Assembly: GCF_000296505.1 (NCBI RefSeq)
Contig: NZ_JH815208.1
Location: 492,633-556,632 of the forward strand
Source of the DNA: Schaalia turicensis ACS-279-V-Col4
Lineage (GTDB): Bacteria; Actinomycetota; Actinomycetes; Actinomycetales; Actinomycetaceae
Direction of reading: 5' to 3'
Length of the DNA stretch: 64,000 nucleotides
This document shows, piece after piece, positions 41,799-50,927 of this stretch. Numbering within the stretch: the stretch's first letter is position 1; each line of letters starts with the position of its first letter. A model generated the notes under the pieces. That model was not told the DNA's origin. It searched no databases and was given only the letters and a program-made list of their open reading frames with translations. The position numbers and the translations under genes are program-made.

Positions 41799-42611
41799 GT
41801 GCTTGAAACCCTCAACCATGCGTTACCGGACCTGTTTCGCGCCATCGACCTGATTGGCGTGCTGCTGAATGGCATCATCGGTGGTCGACTGGCGCGCATG
41901 AAGCGCTTTGATGCCGTCGGTTTTGCGGTCCTCGCGATTATGTCGGCGCTCGCGGGTGGCATGCTCCGCGACGTTCTGCTCCAGGTGGGGCCTCCGGTTG
42001 CTTTAACTGACCCCTTTTATTTGGGGACGGCACTGCTGGGTGCAGCGATCGCGATGCTCTGGAAGCTGGACTCACGTCCGTGGCGTGCTGCCCTGCTGGT
42101 CGCCGATGGAACTGTGCTTGGATGTTGGGCAGCAACCGGCGCGTTGAAGACTCTCGACGCGGGGTTTGACGTTCTTCCCGCGATCATGCTGGGCATCATC
42201 ACCGCAGTTGGTGGCGGTGCAATCCGTGATATTTCAGCCGGAAACGTCCCCCAAGTTTTTGGCGGGAACAACCTGTACGCGACGCCGGCGTTCGCGTCCG
42301 CTGTGATTACGGTGATTTTCTGGAAGTACGATCTGCCGATCATCGGAATGCTCGCCGCAACGATTGTCGGCATGGGCTTCACTGTTTTATCCCACTGGCG
42401 TCAGTGGCAGCTTCCCCAAGCGGGGGACTGGACGCTGACGGTCACGTCGTCACAGTTGCGACGCCTGATGTCACCGGCAGCAAAGAAAGCTCTAGCAACG
42501 GCAGTTCTTGAGGAACAGGCTCAAAAGGCGAATGAAACTCACGAACAGTCGACGGGATCTTCAGATTCTTCAGGGAACACTCCCAGCTCTGATTCAACGA
42601 AAGGCGCATGA
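41799..42611 (+). CDS. TRIC/UPF0126 (YicG-like) membrane channel protein
   Basis: 270 aa starting with GTG. Seven hydrophobic segments with the repeated TRIC signature: FAVLAIMSALAGGMLRDVLL in the first half and IMLGIITAVGGGAIRDIS in the second, followed by VPQVFGGNNLYATPAFA. TRIC homologues form trimeric cation channels; the physiological ion in bacteria is uncertain. The last 60 residues are hydrophilic and Ser/Thr/Glu-rich. The stop overlaps the APC permease start by four bases, which suggests joint expression. Confidence 0.85.
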   Translation: MLETLNHALPDLFRAIDLIGVLLNGIIGGRLARMKRFDAVGFAVLAIMSALAGGMLRDVLLQVGPPVALTDPFYLGTALLGAAIAMLWKLDSRPWRAALLVADGTVLGCWAATGALKTLDAGFDVLPAIMLGIITAVGGGAIRDISAGNVPQVFGGNNLYATPAFASAVITVIFWKYDLPIIGMLAATIVGMGFTVLSHWRQWQLPQAGDWTLTVTSSQLRRLMSPAAKKALATAVLEEQAQKANETHEQSTGSSDSSGNTPSSDSTKGA

Positions 42612-44149
42612 AAACCATGAGCTCACCGGCAACGACCGCCCCTAACACGGGCGGCGAAGCAACGATGCCCGTATCGGGGCCTCGTAAGACATTCAAAACG
42701 CGCCACCTGTCGATGATGGCGTTGGGCAGCGCGATCGGCGCCGGTTTTTTCCTCGGCACCGGCGTCGCGGTCTCGGAAGCGGGCCCGGCCGTCCTGGTGT
42801 CTTACGTTCTTGCGGCATTGATTGCCGTGTCGGTGATGTTCGCGCTGTCGGAGTTGGCAAGCTCCCTGCCGTCGACCGGTTCCTTCTCCACCTATGCCGA
42901 GGTAGGTATCGGCCGCTGGGCAGGTTTCACGTCCGGCTGGTTGTACTGGGCGATGCTGGTGATGGTGCTGGGTCTCGAAATTACGGGTGCGGCAGCGATT
43001 TTCGTCAGCTGGTTCCCATCGGTTCCGCAGTGGGTTGTGGCTCTGGCAATCGTTGTTGTGCTGGGTGGCGTGAATCTGATGGCCGCGCGCGACTTCGGTG
43101 AAGTTGAAGCGTGGCTTGCCGGCATCAAAGTCCTGGCAATCATTGTCTTCCTGCTGATCGGTATCGGTTTGGTGACGGGAATCGTTCCCGGTCGCACCGA
43201 GCCAATCGGTCAGACGATTCTGGGACATGGCGGTTTTGCGCCGACGGGTCTGGCGGGTATCGCGGTCGCGCTTCTTGCGATTATCACGTCGTTCGGCGGT
43301 ATTGAGATCGTGACGATCGCTGCCGGCGAAGCCGAGAACGCGAAGGCCGCAATCTCCGCCGCAATTCGTTCGGTGATCAGCCGAATCCTGATCTTCTACG
43401 TCGGTTCGGTTATCCTGTTGATCTGCTTGTTGCGCTGGGATTCGAAAGAAATGTCGACCAGCCCGTTTGCCGCGGTGTTGAACATGGCAGGTATTCCCGC
43501 GGTCGGTGTGATCATGGAAGCGGTCGTTTTCGTCGCCCTCGTGTCCGCCTTCTCCGCGAATCTCTACGCCTCGAGCCGCATCGCCTACTCGCTGTCCGCG
43601 CGTGGCATGGGCATGAAGTGGCTGCTTGGCCGCGGTGTGTCTTCGTCGAAGATGAACGAGGCTGGCCACGCTTCATCGACCACCTCGGCTACCCTTGTGG
43701 CCGATGAGGAAGCGGAGTCGCTTCAGGACCGCGTAGCCACCGAAGGGGCGAGCGGTGACATTGCTGAAGGACGCACTCCTCGTCGAGCTGTCTCGGTCTC
43801 TATCTTCTTCGCCCTGGTGTCGGTGGCGTTGAACTGGTTGCTCCCCGCATCGCTCCTTGGAATTCTGCTGAACTCTGTCGGCATGGTTCTGCTACTGATC
43901 TGGGTTTTCATCTTGGTCGCTCAAATTCGCCTACACCCCAAGCTTGAAGCTGAAGGATCAATTGCCCTGCGTTCACCGGGCTGGCCCTGGCTACCTCGCC
44001 TCGTTATCGCGTCGCTGGTGTTGGTTGCCGGCCTGATGGCATGGAACCCCGAGGCCCGCCAGCAGCTGATCGCAATGAGCGTCCTGACGTTGATCATCAT
44101 CGCGATCTACTTCATTCGTGAAGCTATGGCACAGCGTTCTGCGAAGTAG
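42608..44149 (+). CDS. APC-superfamily amino acid permease
   Basis: 513 aa with 12 membrane helices. The unwound first helix motif ALGSAIGAGFFLGTGVAVSEAGPAV is the amino-acid permease (AAT) signature, and helix 3 reads RWAGFTSGWLYWAML, as in GABA/proline/aromatic-acid permeases. A 40-residue hydrophilic loop near 360-395 (NEAGHASSTTSATLVADEEA in part) is unusual and codes through AACGAGGC. It should import an amino acid with protons. GTG-started TRIC gene upstream is coupled; a bidirectional terminator follows. Confidence 0.88.
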   Translation: MKTMSSPATTAPNTGGEATMPVSGPRKTFKTRHLSMMALGSAIGAGFFLGTGVAVSEAGPAVLVSYVLAALIAVSVMFALSELASSLPSTGSFSTYAEVGIGRWAGFTSGWLYWAMLVMVLGLEITGAAAIFVSWFPSVPQWVVALAIVVVLGGVNLMAARDFGEVEAWLAGIKVLAIIVFLLIGIGLVTGIVPGRTEPIGQTILGHGGFAPTGLAGIAVALLAIITSFGGIEIVTIAAGEAENAKAAISAAIRSVISRILIFYVGSVILLICLLRWDSKEMSTSPFAAVLNMAGIPAVGVIMEAVVFVALVSAFSANLYASSRIAYSLSARGMGMKWLLGRGVSSSKMNEAGHASSTTSATLVADEEAESLQDRVATEGASGDIAEGRTPRRAVSVSIFFALVSVALNWLLPASLLGILLNSVGMVLLLIWVFILVAQIRLHPKLEAEGSIALRSPGWPWLPRLVIASLVLVAGLMAWNPEARQQLIAMSVLTLIIIAIYFIREAMAQRSAK

Positions 44150-44171
44150 TCGATACACGCTGGTCAGAGAG

Positions 44172-44209
44172 ATTGAGGCTCCTCCACTGAAAAGTGGTGG
44201 AGCCTCAAT
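44172..44209. terminator. Bidirectional terminator between APC permease and BCCT carrier genes
   Basis: A 17-bp stem with one mismatch (44172-44188 with 44193-44209) and a GAAA loop, between converging genes. Neither side has a strong T-run. A GCCTCGTAC motif relative sits at 44221-44229. Confidence 0.68.
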
Positions 44210-44244
44210 ATGTCGAGGGGGCCTCGTACCTCGCAACAATCCGA

Positions 44245-46428
44245 TTACTCGATGGTGGACGTGGCACCCAGATATTCGACCCAACGCTCGAAATGGTCGA
44301 GCACGTCGTGAGCCACCTGATCTGCCGTCCAGTCCATGATGTCGTAGCCTTGACCGCCACCGTGCGGGCGAACTTCAAGACGGACAGTCGTGTCATCCTC
44401 ATCCGAGAGTGTGACACCAAACGTAGGAACCGGCATGACAACCATGCGCACCACGTATCTAAAGGACTCAGCGTCGATCGTTGCTCCCGAAATCGGGACA
44501 TCAAGCAGGCGCGCAATCAGCTGTTCCATGACCTCAGGCGTCGCACTCACAACAAGAGAAGCTCGACCGAGGAAGCGACGATCGTCGTCGGGATCGTGAG
44601 CTTCGGGGCCTTCGATCACGATTTCAGAAACAAGCCCTTCTTCCTGCAGGCGCGTGCCAACCGCTTCAAGGGCAGGCACAACACGGTTGTCGAGTGCTCG
44701 CTTGGCGCGCGTCGGGCTGACGGCATCGAACGTGCGACTCAAGCGGTCCTGCCATGACAGTCGGACGCGACCGGCTGCCGTGCCACTCATCGAAATCAGG
44801 CCGGATGTGATGGTGCGGGTGCGCGCAGTTGCCTTCGAGGCCTCCGAACGCAACGCCTTCCAGAGGGCGGCTGCGATCAGGATAAGAACGAAGGAGAATG
44901 GCAAAGCCATGACGATCGTTGCTTGCTGAAGGATTGAAATACCACCCGCCAAAAGCATGGTGATCGTCAGAGCGCCGGTCAACGTCGCCCAGAAGACTCG
45001 AAGCCAGGCGACGCCATCCTGACGGTCAGGCAGGTTCCGCATCGACAGGTTCGCCATGACCAGTGCGCCGGAGTCGGAGCTGGTCACATAGAAAAGAACG
45101 CCGACGAACAGAGCAATCGCAATCAGGATTTTGCCAAGCGGGAGCGCGTCCAACAGGGCGTAGAGACCACCTTCGGGGGTGGCGTACGCGATCTTCGTGA
45201 ACGCTACGTTACCCGAACGAATCAGGTCGATGGCGCTGTTGCCGAAGATGGACACCCACACCAGAACGTAGGTGAAGGGCAGGGTCAGCGTGCCGATAAC
45301 GAACTGACGGATCGTGCGACCGCGCGAAATGCGGGCCAAGAACATGCCAACGAATGCGGCCCACGTAATCCACCATGCCCAGAAGAACAGGGTCCACGCG
45401 TTCATCCACTCATCGGGGCGCTGGTAGGGGAATGTCTCCAAAGTGAGGACGGGGAACTGCGTGACAAAGTCACCCACGTTCGCGACCAGCGCATCCAGAA
45501 GGAGCGTCGTGTTTCCGGTGATCAACACCCAGAGGGCAAGGAACATCGCCAGGAAGACATTGATCGACGAGAGCATTCGAACGCCCTTGTCGACTCCGCT
45601 GACAGCGGAGACTGTCGCCATGATGACAGAAAGGGAAACGAGGCCGATCTGCGCAACAAGGCCCTGCGGGATCCCGAAGATGATCGTCAGGCCAACGTTC
45701 AGCTGGACAACACCAATACCAAGGCTGGCTGCGATGCCGAACACGCCACCAACAAGGGCGAACATATCGATGATGTCACCGAAAATACCGTCGACCTTAT
45801 CTCCTAGAAGCGGGCGGAGAGTGGATCGAACGGTCAGACGATCGTGCTTGCGGTACGCGAAGTAGCCAAGGGCAATGCCAACAAGACCATAGAGAGCCCA
45901 GCCGGAAATGCCGTAGTGGAACAGTGTCCACGTCACGGCCTGTCGAGCAGCTTCAATCGTTTCACCTTCGCCTGTTGGGGGAGCAATGTACTGTCCAACC
46001 GGTTCGGCGATCGCGTAGAACATGATTGACGTGCCGATACCCGCGGCGAACAGCATCGCTGCCCACGAGAACGTTGAAAAGTCTGGCGTCGAGTTATCCG
46101 GACCCAACTTGATGTTGCCGAAACGGGTGAGGGCAAGAACGATGACAAAAACGATCGCCGCAGTGATCAAGAGAATGTAGAACCAGCCGAACCACTCACT
46201 GGTCCACGTCACCGTCGCGTCAAAAAGAGACTGCACCGTGTCGGGGGCAAAAATCGACGCCAAAGAAACAGCAAGAATGGCCACGGCCGAAATGCCGAAT
46301 ACCGTGACATTCAGCGAAGGTTCCACTCCCTGAACGTCTCCGGTCAGATCCGAGGTTTCAAGCGGCACAATTGGCGCTGCGTCACATGAGGATGATTCTG
46401 TTTTCGCTGATATGTCAGGCGAACTCAT
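44245..46428 (-). CDS. BCCT-family betaine/choline/carnitine transporter
   Basis: 727 aa from the ATG at 46428 (MSSPDISAKTES) with GAAAG upstream. Twelve helices; the aromatic box and signature FFWAWWITWAAFVGMFLARISRGRT (read from 45310-45390) mark a BCCT carrier with cation-coupled uptake of a trimethylammonium compound or ectoine. Long hydrophilic ends occur: about 50 residues before helix 1 and about 200 after helix 12, the latter a cytosolic domain that may sense osmotic state, as the tail does in BetP. It acts alongside the OpuC importer at 55027-58183. Confidence 0.9.
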   Translation of the reverse strand: MSSPDISAKTESSSCDAAPIVPLETSDLTGDVQGVEPSLNVTVFGISAVAILAVSLASIFAPDTVQSLFDATVTWTSEWFGWFYILLITAAIVFVIVLALTRFGNIKLGPDNSTPDFSTFSWAAMLFAAGIGTSIMFYAIAEPVGQYIAPPTGEGETIEAARQAVTWTLFHYGISGWALYGLVGIALGYFAYRKHDRLTVRSTLRPLLGDKVDGIFGDIIDMFALVGGVFGIAASLGIGVVQLNVGLTIIFGIPQGLVAQIGLVSLSVIMATVSAVSGVDKGVRMLSSINVFLAMFLALWVLITGNTTLLLDALVANVGDFVTQFPVLTLETFPYQRPDEWMNAWTLFFWAWWITWAAFVGMFLARISRGRTIRQFVIGTLTLPFTYVLVWVSIFGNSAIDLIRSGNVAFTKIAYATPEGGLYALLDALPLGKILIAIALFVGVLFYVTSSDSGALVMANLSMRNLPDRQDGVAWLRVFWATLTGALTITMLLAGGISILQQATIVMALPFSFVLILIAAALWKALRSEASKATARTRTITSGLISMSGTAAGRVRLSWQDRLSRTFDAVSPTRAKRALDNRVVPALEAVGTRLQEEGLVSEIVIEGPEAHDPDDDRRFLGRASLVVSATPEVMEQLIARLLDVPISGATIDAESFRYVVRMVVMPVPTFGVTLSDEDDTTVRLEVRPHGGGQGYDIMDWTADQVAHDVLDHFERWVEYLGATSTIE

Positions 46429-46660
46429 AGAGTGCTTTCGGTCGACGATGGGACACACGCGCCCGTGAAATGCACGTAAAAAGGCGCGCGCTTTTGTTCA
46501 GCGTTTCAACGATTCCCTATACCTGCAACTTTTTTGGCTGAAATCCCTCATTTATATGCGCAGTTCTCCCGCTAGATCATGGGCGTCGGAACCTGTTCAT
46601 GTTAAATAACCCACACTTTTAGTTGCGATGGGGTGATACGGGGCAAACCTTGGCCATTCA

Positions 46661-47776
46661 TCATTCCTGAGCGAGAATATCCGCGATTCCCTTTGCCAAC
46701 TCGAAACCAGAATCGTCACGAAGATCCGTGTCAGGTTCTGCGGGGTCAGGTCGCTGAGTGGTTTCTTCTTCAAGCGTGACGTCGTCAAAGTCCATGAATG
46801 CAAGATCGTATCCGTCTGGCACATCGCAGGACTCGGTCCACTTCTTCAAACCATCCAACGTCGGTGCATCCGCGAAGGACCCCATTGTTTCCGTTGATCG
46901 AGCAGATGCAAGTAGAGCCATCGACACGGCCGCCTCGGGGGAAAGTCCCTGCATTCGCGCCCACACAAGAGCCGCGGAGAACGCGTGTCCCGCCGACGTC
47001 GTATCAATCGTCTTCGCCGGGGCTGCTGGAAGCGAGAACTCTTCGCCTTCAATAATGGCTGTTGCGCCCTGTGCTCCCTGCGTCACGATGACACCCGGAA
47101 CATGCCATGCCAATTGGCGAGCGGCCTGACGCGCATTTTCTTTATGCGTGTAATTCATTGCTTCGCGCTCGTTCAGCGTGAAGACATCAACGTTATCCAA
47201 AGCGTCAAGGTCGGAGCTCTTCCACTGACCAGTTGAATCCCAACGGCACTCCGAGAGAACCCACGTTGGAGGAATCGGTGCTGCGGGCGGAGCTTCAAGC
47301 ATGGTGATGGGGGGAACCGGATTCGAGCGCCACTTTTCCACGGTCTCACTGTTAGCTCCAAGTACATGGAGCTCTGCCACAAGCGCGTGAGGAGCTTGGC
47401 GAAGGGTCGAAAGCGATGGAACCGTCAGATCTCCAGATGTGGTGAGTGCGCGATCCCCGTCAAAACCAAGAGAAACCGTGATCGCCTGATGAGGCACACG
47501 GAGCGCATGGCTCAAATCAACCCGGCTTGTTGTGAGCATCGAACGAACAATGGCCCCGGCCTCGTCGATACCGATTGAGCACAAGAACTGAGTGTTTAGA
47601 CCAAGGCGAGCAAGGGCAACAGCGCGATTCGCTGAGCCGCCGGGGGAGAAGGAAGATGCCGGCGCGATCTGTTCTTCACCAAGGCGAGGTTCGTGCTCCA
47701 AAGGGCCCATGACCAGCGCTAAAACAAGAGGACCGGCAACGCAGACGCGTGGCGCAGTATTTAAAGGTGACGTCAT
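46661..47776 (-). CDS. PfkB-family ribokinase-like carbohydrate kinase
   Basis: 371 aa from the ATG at 47776 (MTSPLNTAPRVCVAGPLVL), preceded by AAGGA; a 48-codon upstream extension is rejected because it crosses the promoter region. Features are SSFSPGGSANRAVALARLG (sugar binding, ribokinase-like), GVIVTQGAQGATAIIEG, and the catalytic TIDTTSAGHAFSAALVWA, where the usual GAGD reads SAGH: the base Asp position carries His. That change could reduce or abolish activity. The C-terminal 60 residues are acidic and extra. Substrate unknown; the promoter spacer is shared with divergent oppA. Confidence 0.75.
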   Translation of the reverse strand: MTSPLNTAPRVCVAGPLVLALVMGPLEHEPRLGEEQIAPASSFSPGGSANRAVALARLGLNTQFLCSIGIDEAGAIVRSMLTTSRVDLSHALRVPHQAITVSLGFDGDRALTTSGDLTVPSLSTLRQAPHALVAELHVLGANSETVEKWRSNPVPPITMLEAPPAAPIPPTWVLSECRWDSTGQWKSSDLDALDNVDVFTLNEREAMNYTHKENARQAARQLAWHVPGVIVTQGAQGATAIIEGEEFSLPAAPAKTIDTTSAGHAFSAALVWARMQGLSPEAAVSMALLASARSTETMGSFADAPTLDGLKKWTESCDVPDGYDLAFMDFDDVTLEEETTQRPDPAEPDTDLRDDSGFELAKGIADILAQE

Positions 47777-47873
47777 AATGAGTGGTCCTTGCATGCATGT
47801 AGAGACGATGGTCAATGCTGATGTAATCCTAGTCCGAAGCGGTATTTTCGGCCGTGAATAGAGCCTTAAGTAA

Positions 47874-47887
47874 TGTCTATATAGACA
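47874..47887. promoter_or_regulatory. Palindromic operator candidate in the kinase-oppA spacer
   Basis: TGTCTATATAGACA is a perfect 14-base palindrome. Forty bases further, GTGACCAT and TTGTGACCA form a direct repeat (47903-47919). TTGTGA (47911-47916) and TTTATG (47935-47940), 18 apart, could be an oppA promoter, placing the palindrome just upstream of the -35. Confidence 0.45.
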
Positions 47888-48038
47888 AGTCTTTACCAAA
47901 ACGTGACCATTTGTGACCAAATAGCAATGTCCACTTTATGGTCTGGGAAAGACTTTCACGGCGTGGCGGGTTAGGCTCGCAACCGTAACCCGCGACTGGA
48001 CGTTACGGGTCTAACCCATCAATTTGGAGGAGTCTTTC

Positions 48039-49655
48039 ATGAACCTCAAGAGGACATGGCTGGCAGTTCCGGCCGTTTTTGCCCTCGGTCTCGCGGCCTG
48101 CTCTGGCGGTGGCGACGCTAACTCAAGCGCTTCCGGCGTAGCTGCGGGCTCGTCGACCGGCATCATTTCGACCAACGGCTCCGAGCCGCAGAACCCGCTG
48201 ATCCCGGCAAACACCAACGAAACCGGTGGCGGCAAGATCCTCGATGCCATCTTCGCGGGCCTCGTTTACTACGATGCATCCGGCGCAACCCATATGGACA
48301 TGGCCGAATCCATCGAGCCGAACGAAGATTCGACCGTGTGGACCGTCAAGCTGAAGGAAGGACAGAAGTTCTCCGACGGCTCCGAGGTCAAAGCGCACAA
48401 CTTCGTTGATGCATGGAAGAAGGGCGCATCCGAAGCGATGCTCTCCTCCTACTTCTACGAGCCGATCGCTGGCTCCGATGATGAAGGTGCCGGCGATCTG
48501 ACCGGCCTCGAAGTCGTTGACGACTACACCTTCACCATCACCCTTAAGGCCCCGGCAGCTGACTTCTCGCAGCGCCTCGGCTACACCGCATACTTCCCGC
48601 TTCCGGACTCGACCCTGGAAGACATGGAAACCGGTGGCGAGCAGCCCATTGGTAACGGCCCCTACATGGTCGCCGAAGGCGGCTGGGAGCACAACGCTCA
48701 GATCCACCTGATCCCGAATCCTGAGTACAAGGGTGACAACGTTGCCAAGAACGGTGGCGTGGACGTTATCTTCTACTCCTCGCTCGATGCCGCATACCAG
48801 GATCTGCTCTCCGGCAACCTTGACGTCCTCGACGCACTTCCGGACTCGGCATTCGCCACCTACGAAGCAGACCTCTCCGGTCGCGCCGTGAATCAGCCGG
48901 CAGCAATCTTCCAGTCCTTCGCAATTCCGTTCGCCCTGGAACACTTCTCCGGTGAAGAAGGCAACCTGCGTCGCCAGGCAATCTCCTACGCGATCGACCG
49001 CGACACCATCACCGACACCATCTTCTCGGGTACCCGTACCCCGACCAAGGACTTCACCTCCCCGGTCGTCGATGGCTACAACGACTCGGTCCCCGGCTCT
49101 GAGGTCCTGACCTACAACGCTGACAAGGCCAAGGAACTCTGGGCAAAGGCAGACGCCATTTCCCCGTGGTCCGGCACCTTCTCGATCGCTTACAACTCTG
49201 ATGGTGGCCACCAGGCATGGGTTGACGCAGTCACCAACTCCATCAAGAACACGCTCGGAATCGACGCCGTTGGCGCCCCGTACCCGGACTTCAAGTCCCT
49301 GCGTACTGAGGTCACCAACCACACCATCACCTCCGCCTTCCGTACCGGCTGGCAGGCTGACTACCCGGGCAAGTACAACTTCCTTGCACCGCTCTACGGC
49401 ACCGGCGCCGGCTCGAACGACACCGAGTACTCCTCGGCCGACTTCGACGCCCTCCTGAAGAAGGCCTCCTCCGCGACCTCCACCGAGGAATCCAACAAGA
49501 TCCTCGACCAGGCGCAGGAGATCCTCTTCAAGGACCTCCCGGTCATCCCGCTGTGGTACGCCAACGTCGTGGGCGGCTGGTCCGAGAACGTCGACAAGGT
49601 CGTGTTCAACTGGAAGTCCGTGCCGATCTACAACGAGATCACCAAGGCTGAGTGA
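48039..49655 (+). CDS. oppA: Oligopeptide ABC importer substrate-binding lipoprotein
   Basis: 538 aa from the ATG at 48039, which has GGAGG eight bases upstream; a TTG at 48024 would overlap that site. Signal peptide MNLKRTWLAVPAVFALGLAAC has a lipobox LAAC, giving lipidation at Cys21. The mature part is an SBP_bac_5 fold: NGSEPQNPLIPANTNETGG, DGSEVKAHNFVDAWK, GNGPYMV, and the RTGWQADYPG stretch that helps bind peptide backbone. It captures extracellular peptides for OppBC. First gene of the opp operon and probably the most expressed; a hairpin follows. Confidence 0.93.
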   Translation: MNLKRTWLAVPAVFALGLAACSGGGDANSSASGVAAGSSTGIISTNGSEPQNPLIPANTNETGGGKILDAIFAGLVYYDASGATHMDMAESIEPNEDSTVWTVKLKEGQKFSDGSEVKAHNFVDAWKKGASEAMLSSYFYEPIAGSDDEGAGDLTGLEVVDDYTFTITLKAPAADFSQRLGYTAYFPLPDSTLEDMETGGEQPIGNGPYMVAEGGWEHNAQIHLIPNPEYKGDNVAKNGGVDVIFYSSLDAAYQDLLSGNLDVLDALPDSAFATYEADLSGRAVNQPAAIFQSFAIPFALEHFSGEEGNLRRQAISYAIDRDTITDTIFSGTRTPTKDFTSPVVDGYNDSVPGSEVLTYNADKAKELWAKADAISPWSGTFSIAYNSDGGHQAWVDAVTNSIKNTLGIDAVGAPYPDFKSLRTEVTNHTITSAFRTGWQADYPGKYNFLAPLYGTGAGSNDTEYSSADFDALLKKASSATSTEESNKILDQAQEILFKDLPVIPLWYANVVGGWSENVDKVVFNWKSVPIYNEITKAE

Positions 49656-50000
49656 GTCTGGCCAGGCGCTAGTCATCACTGACTACGCCTAGAGGACGTG
49701 CCAATGGTGGCGGGTGGGAGCTTTCCTACCTGCCACCATTGCGTTTGCAAGGCCTCGTCACCGCGCTCTCTTACCGTGAGTTTGGGCGGGGCCTGGTGAA
49801 TCATTGATAATAATTCTGTTCTTTTTCTTACTGTCCATTTAGTGGGTGACGAGTTAATCAAACTCCCGTTTGCCGAGTTTTTACCCTATGATGGCGTAAG
49901 TGCGTCTTTGCCACAGGTGGGCTGTGCCCGCTTGCTTGCTAGTTTTCATAAGCAAGGCGGCGAAGACTCTAGTTCCTAACCACATCTCAAAGGACTGTCC
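49656..50000. other. 345-base spacer between oppA and oppB
   Basis: No coding frame. It contains the hairpin at 49703-49740, a GGCCTCGTC copy at 49751-49759, an AT-rich tract at 49800-49900 that could hold a second promoter (TTGATAATAATTCTG, TACCCTATGAT), and a short inverted repeat CTTGCTT / AAGCAAG (49931-49956) shortly before oppB. Confidence 0.5.
49703..49740 (+). terminator. Hairpin after oppA, probable partial terminator
   Basis: AATGGTGGCGGGTGGGA (49703-49719) pairs with TCCTACCTGCCACCATT (49724-49740) with one or two mismatches and a GCTT loop. T-rich tract is weak (GCGTTTGC). Placed 48 bases after oppA, it may reduce expression of oppBC relative to oppA or protect oppA mRNA. Confidence 0.6.
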
Positions 50001-50927
50001 ATGTTGCGTTACATCGGACGTCGACTCCTTCAGACCATCCCGGTTTTCTTCGGAGCCACGTTCCTGATCTTCGCGATGGTGTACCTCATGCCTGGTGACC
50101 CCGTCGCAGCCCTTGGCGGCGACCGAGGGCTTTCTGAAGCTGCGTACGCTGAAATTGCTGCGAAGTACAACCTCGATAAGCCGTTCTGGATGCAGTACCT
50201 GCTTTACCTCAAGGGCGTGTTCACGCTTGATTTCGGTACGACATTCTCCGGACAGCCGGTAACCGCAGTGATGGCGCGTGCCTTCCCGATTACGGTGAAG
50301 CTTGCACTGTACGCCATGGCGATTGAAGCAATCCTCGGTATTCTTGCCGGCGTCGTTGCCGGTGTTCGCCGCGGTGGCATCTTCGACTCCACCATTCTTG
50401 TCTTCTCGCTTCTGCTGATTTCCGTCCCGACCTTCGTCCTCGGCTTCGTCCTGCAGTTCGTCCTCGGTGTGAAACTAGGAGTATTCCCGACTACAGTCGG
50501 TGCGCACGTCAGCCTTCAGTCGTTGACCATGCCGGCAATCGTGCTTGGTGGCGTCTCGCTGGCATACGTGATTCGCCTGACTCGCCAGTCTGTTTCTGAG
50601 AACGTGTCTGCTGACTACGTCCGCACCGCTCGCGCGAAGGGCCTGAAGGGTGGCACGGTTATGACCCGCCACATCCTGCGCAACTCGCTGATCCCGGTTG
50701 CAACGTTCCTTGGTGGCGACCTTGGCGCCCTCATGGGGGGCGCGATCATCACGGAAGGCATCTTCAATATCTCCGGTGTTGGTGGCACGCTCTGGCAGGC
50801 CATCGTCAAGGGCGAACCCGCCACCGTCGTTTCCGTGACTACCGTTCTGGTGCTCGTGTACATCTTCGCCAACCTTGTTGTTGACTTGCTGTACGCCGTG
50901 CTCGACCCGAGGATCCGCTATGAGTGA
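50001..50927 (+). CDS. oppB: Oligopeptide ABC importer permease OppB
   Basis: 308 aa, six membrane helices. MLRYIGRRLLQTIPVFFGATFLIFAMVYLMPGDP (first half quoted as MLRYIGRRLLQTIPVFFG) is the OppB/DppB N-terminus, and the ATPase-coupling EAA loop reads ADYVRTARAKGLKGGTVMTRHILRN. GAIITEGIFNISGVG near the end is family-typical. It forms the peptide channel with OppC. It overlaps oppC by eight bases. Confidence 0.94.
   Translation: MLRYIGRRLLQTIPVFFGATFLIFAMVYLMPGDPVAALGGDRGLSEAAYAEIAAKYNLDKPFWMQYLLYLKGVFTLDFGTTFSGQPVTAVMARAFPITVKLALYAMAIEAILGILAGVVAGVRRGGIFDSTILVFSLLLISVPTFVLGFVLQFVLGVKLGVFPTTVGAHVSLQSLTMPAIVLGGVSLAYVIRLTRQSVSENVSADYVRTARAKGLKGGTVMTRHILRNSLIPVATFLGGDLGALMGGAIITEGIFNISGVGGTLWQAIVKGEPATVVSVTTVLVLVYIFANLVVDLLYAVLDPRIRYE

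Noticed and set aside
48123..49679. 518-codon minus-strand frame opposite oppA
   Set aside because: Val/Gly/Asp-rich antisense shadow; oppA has a signal peptide, lipobox and ribosome site.
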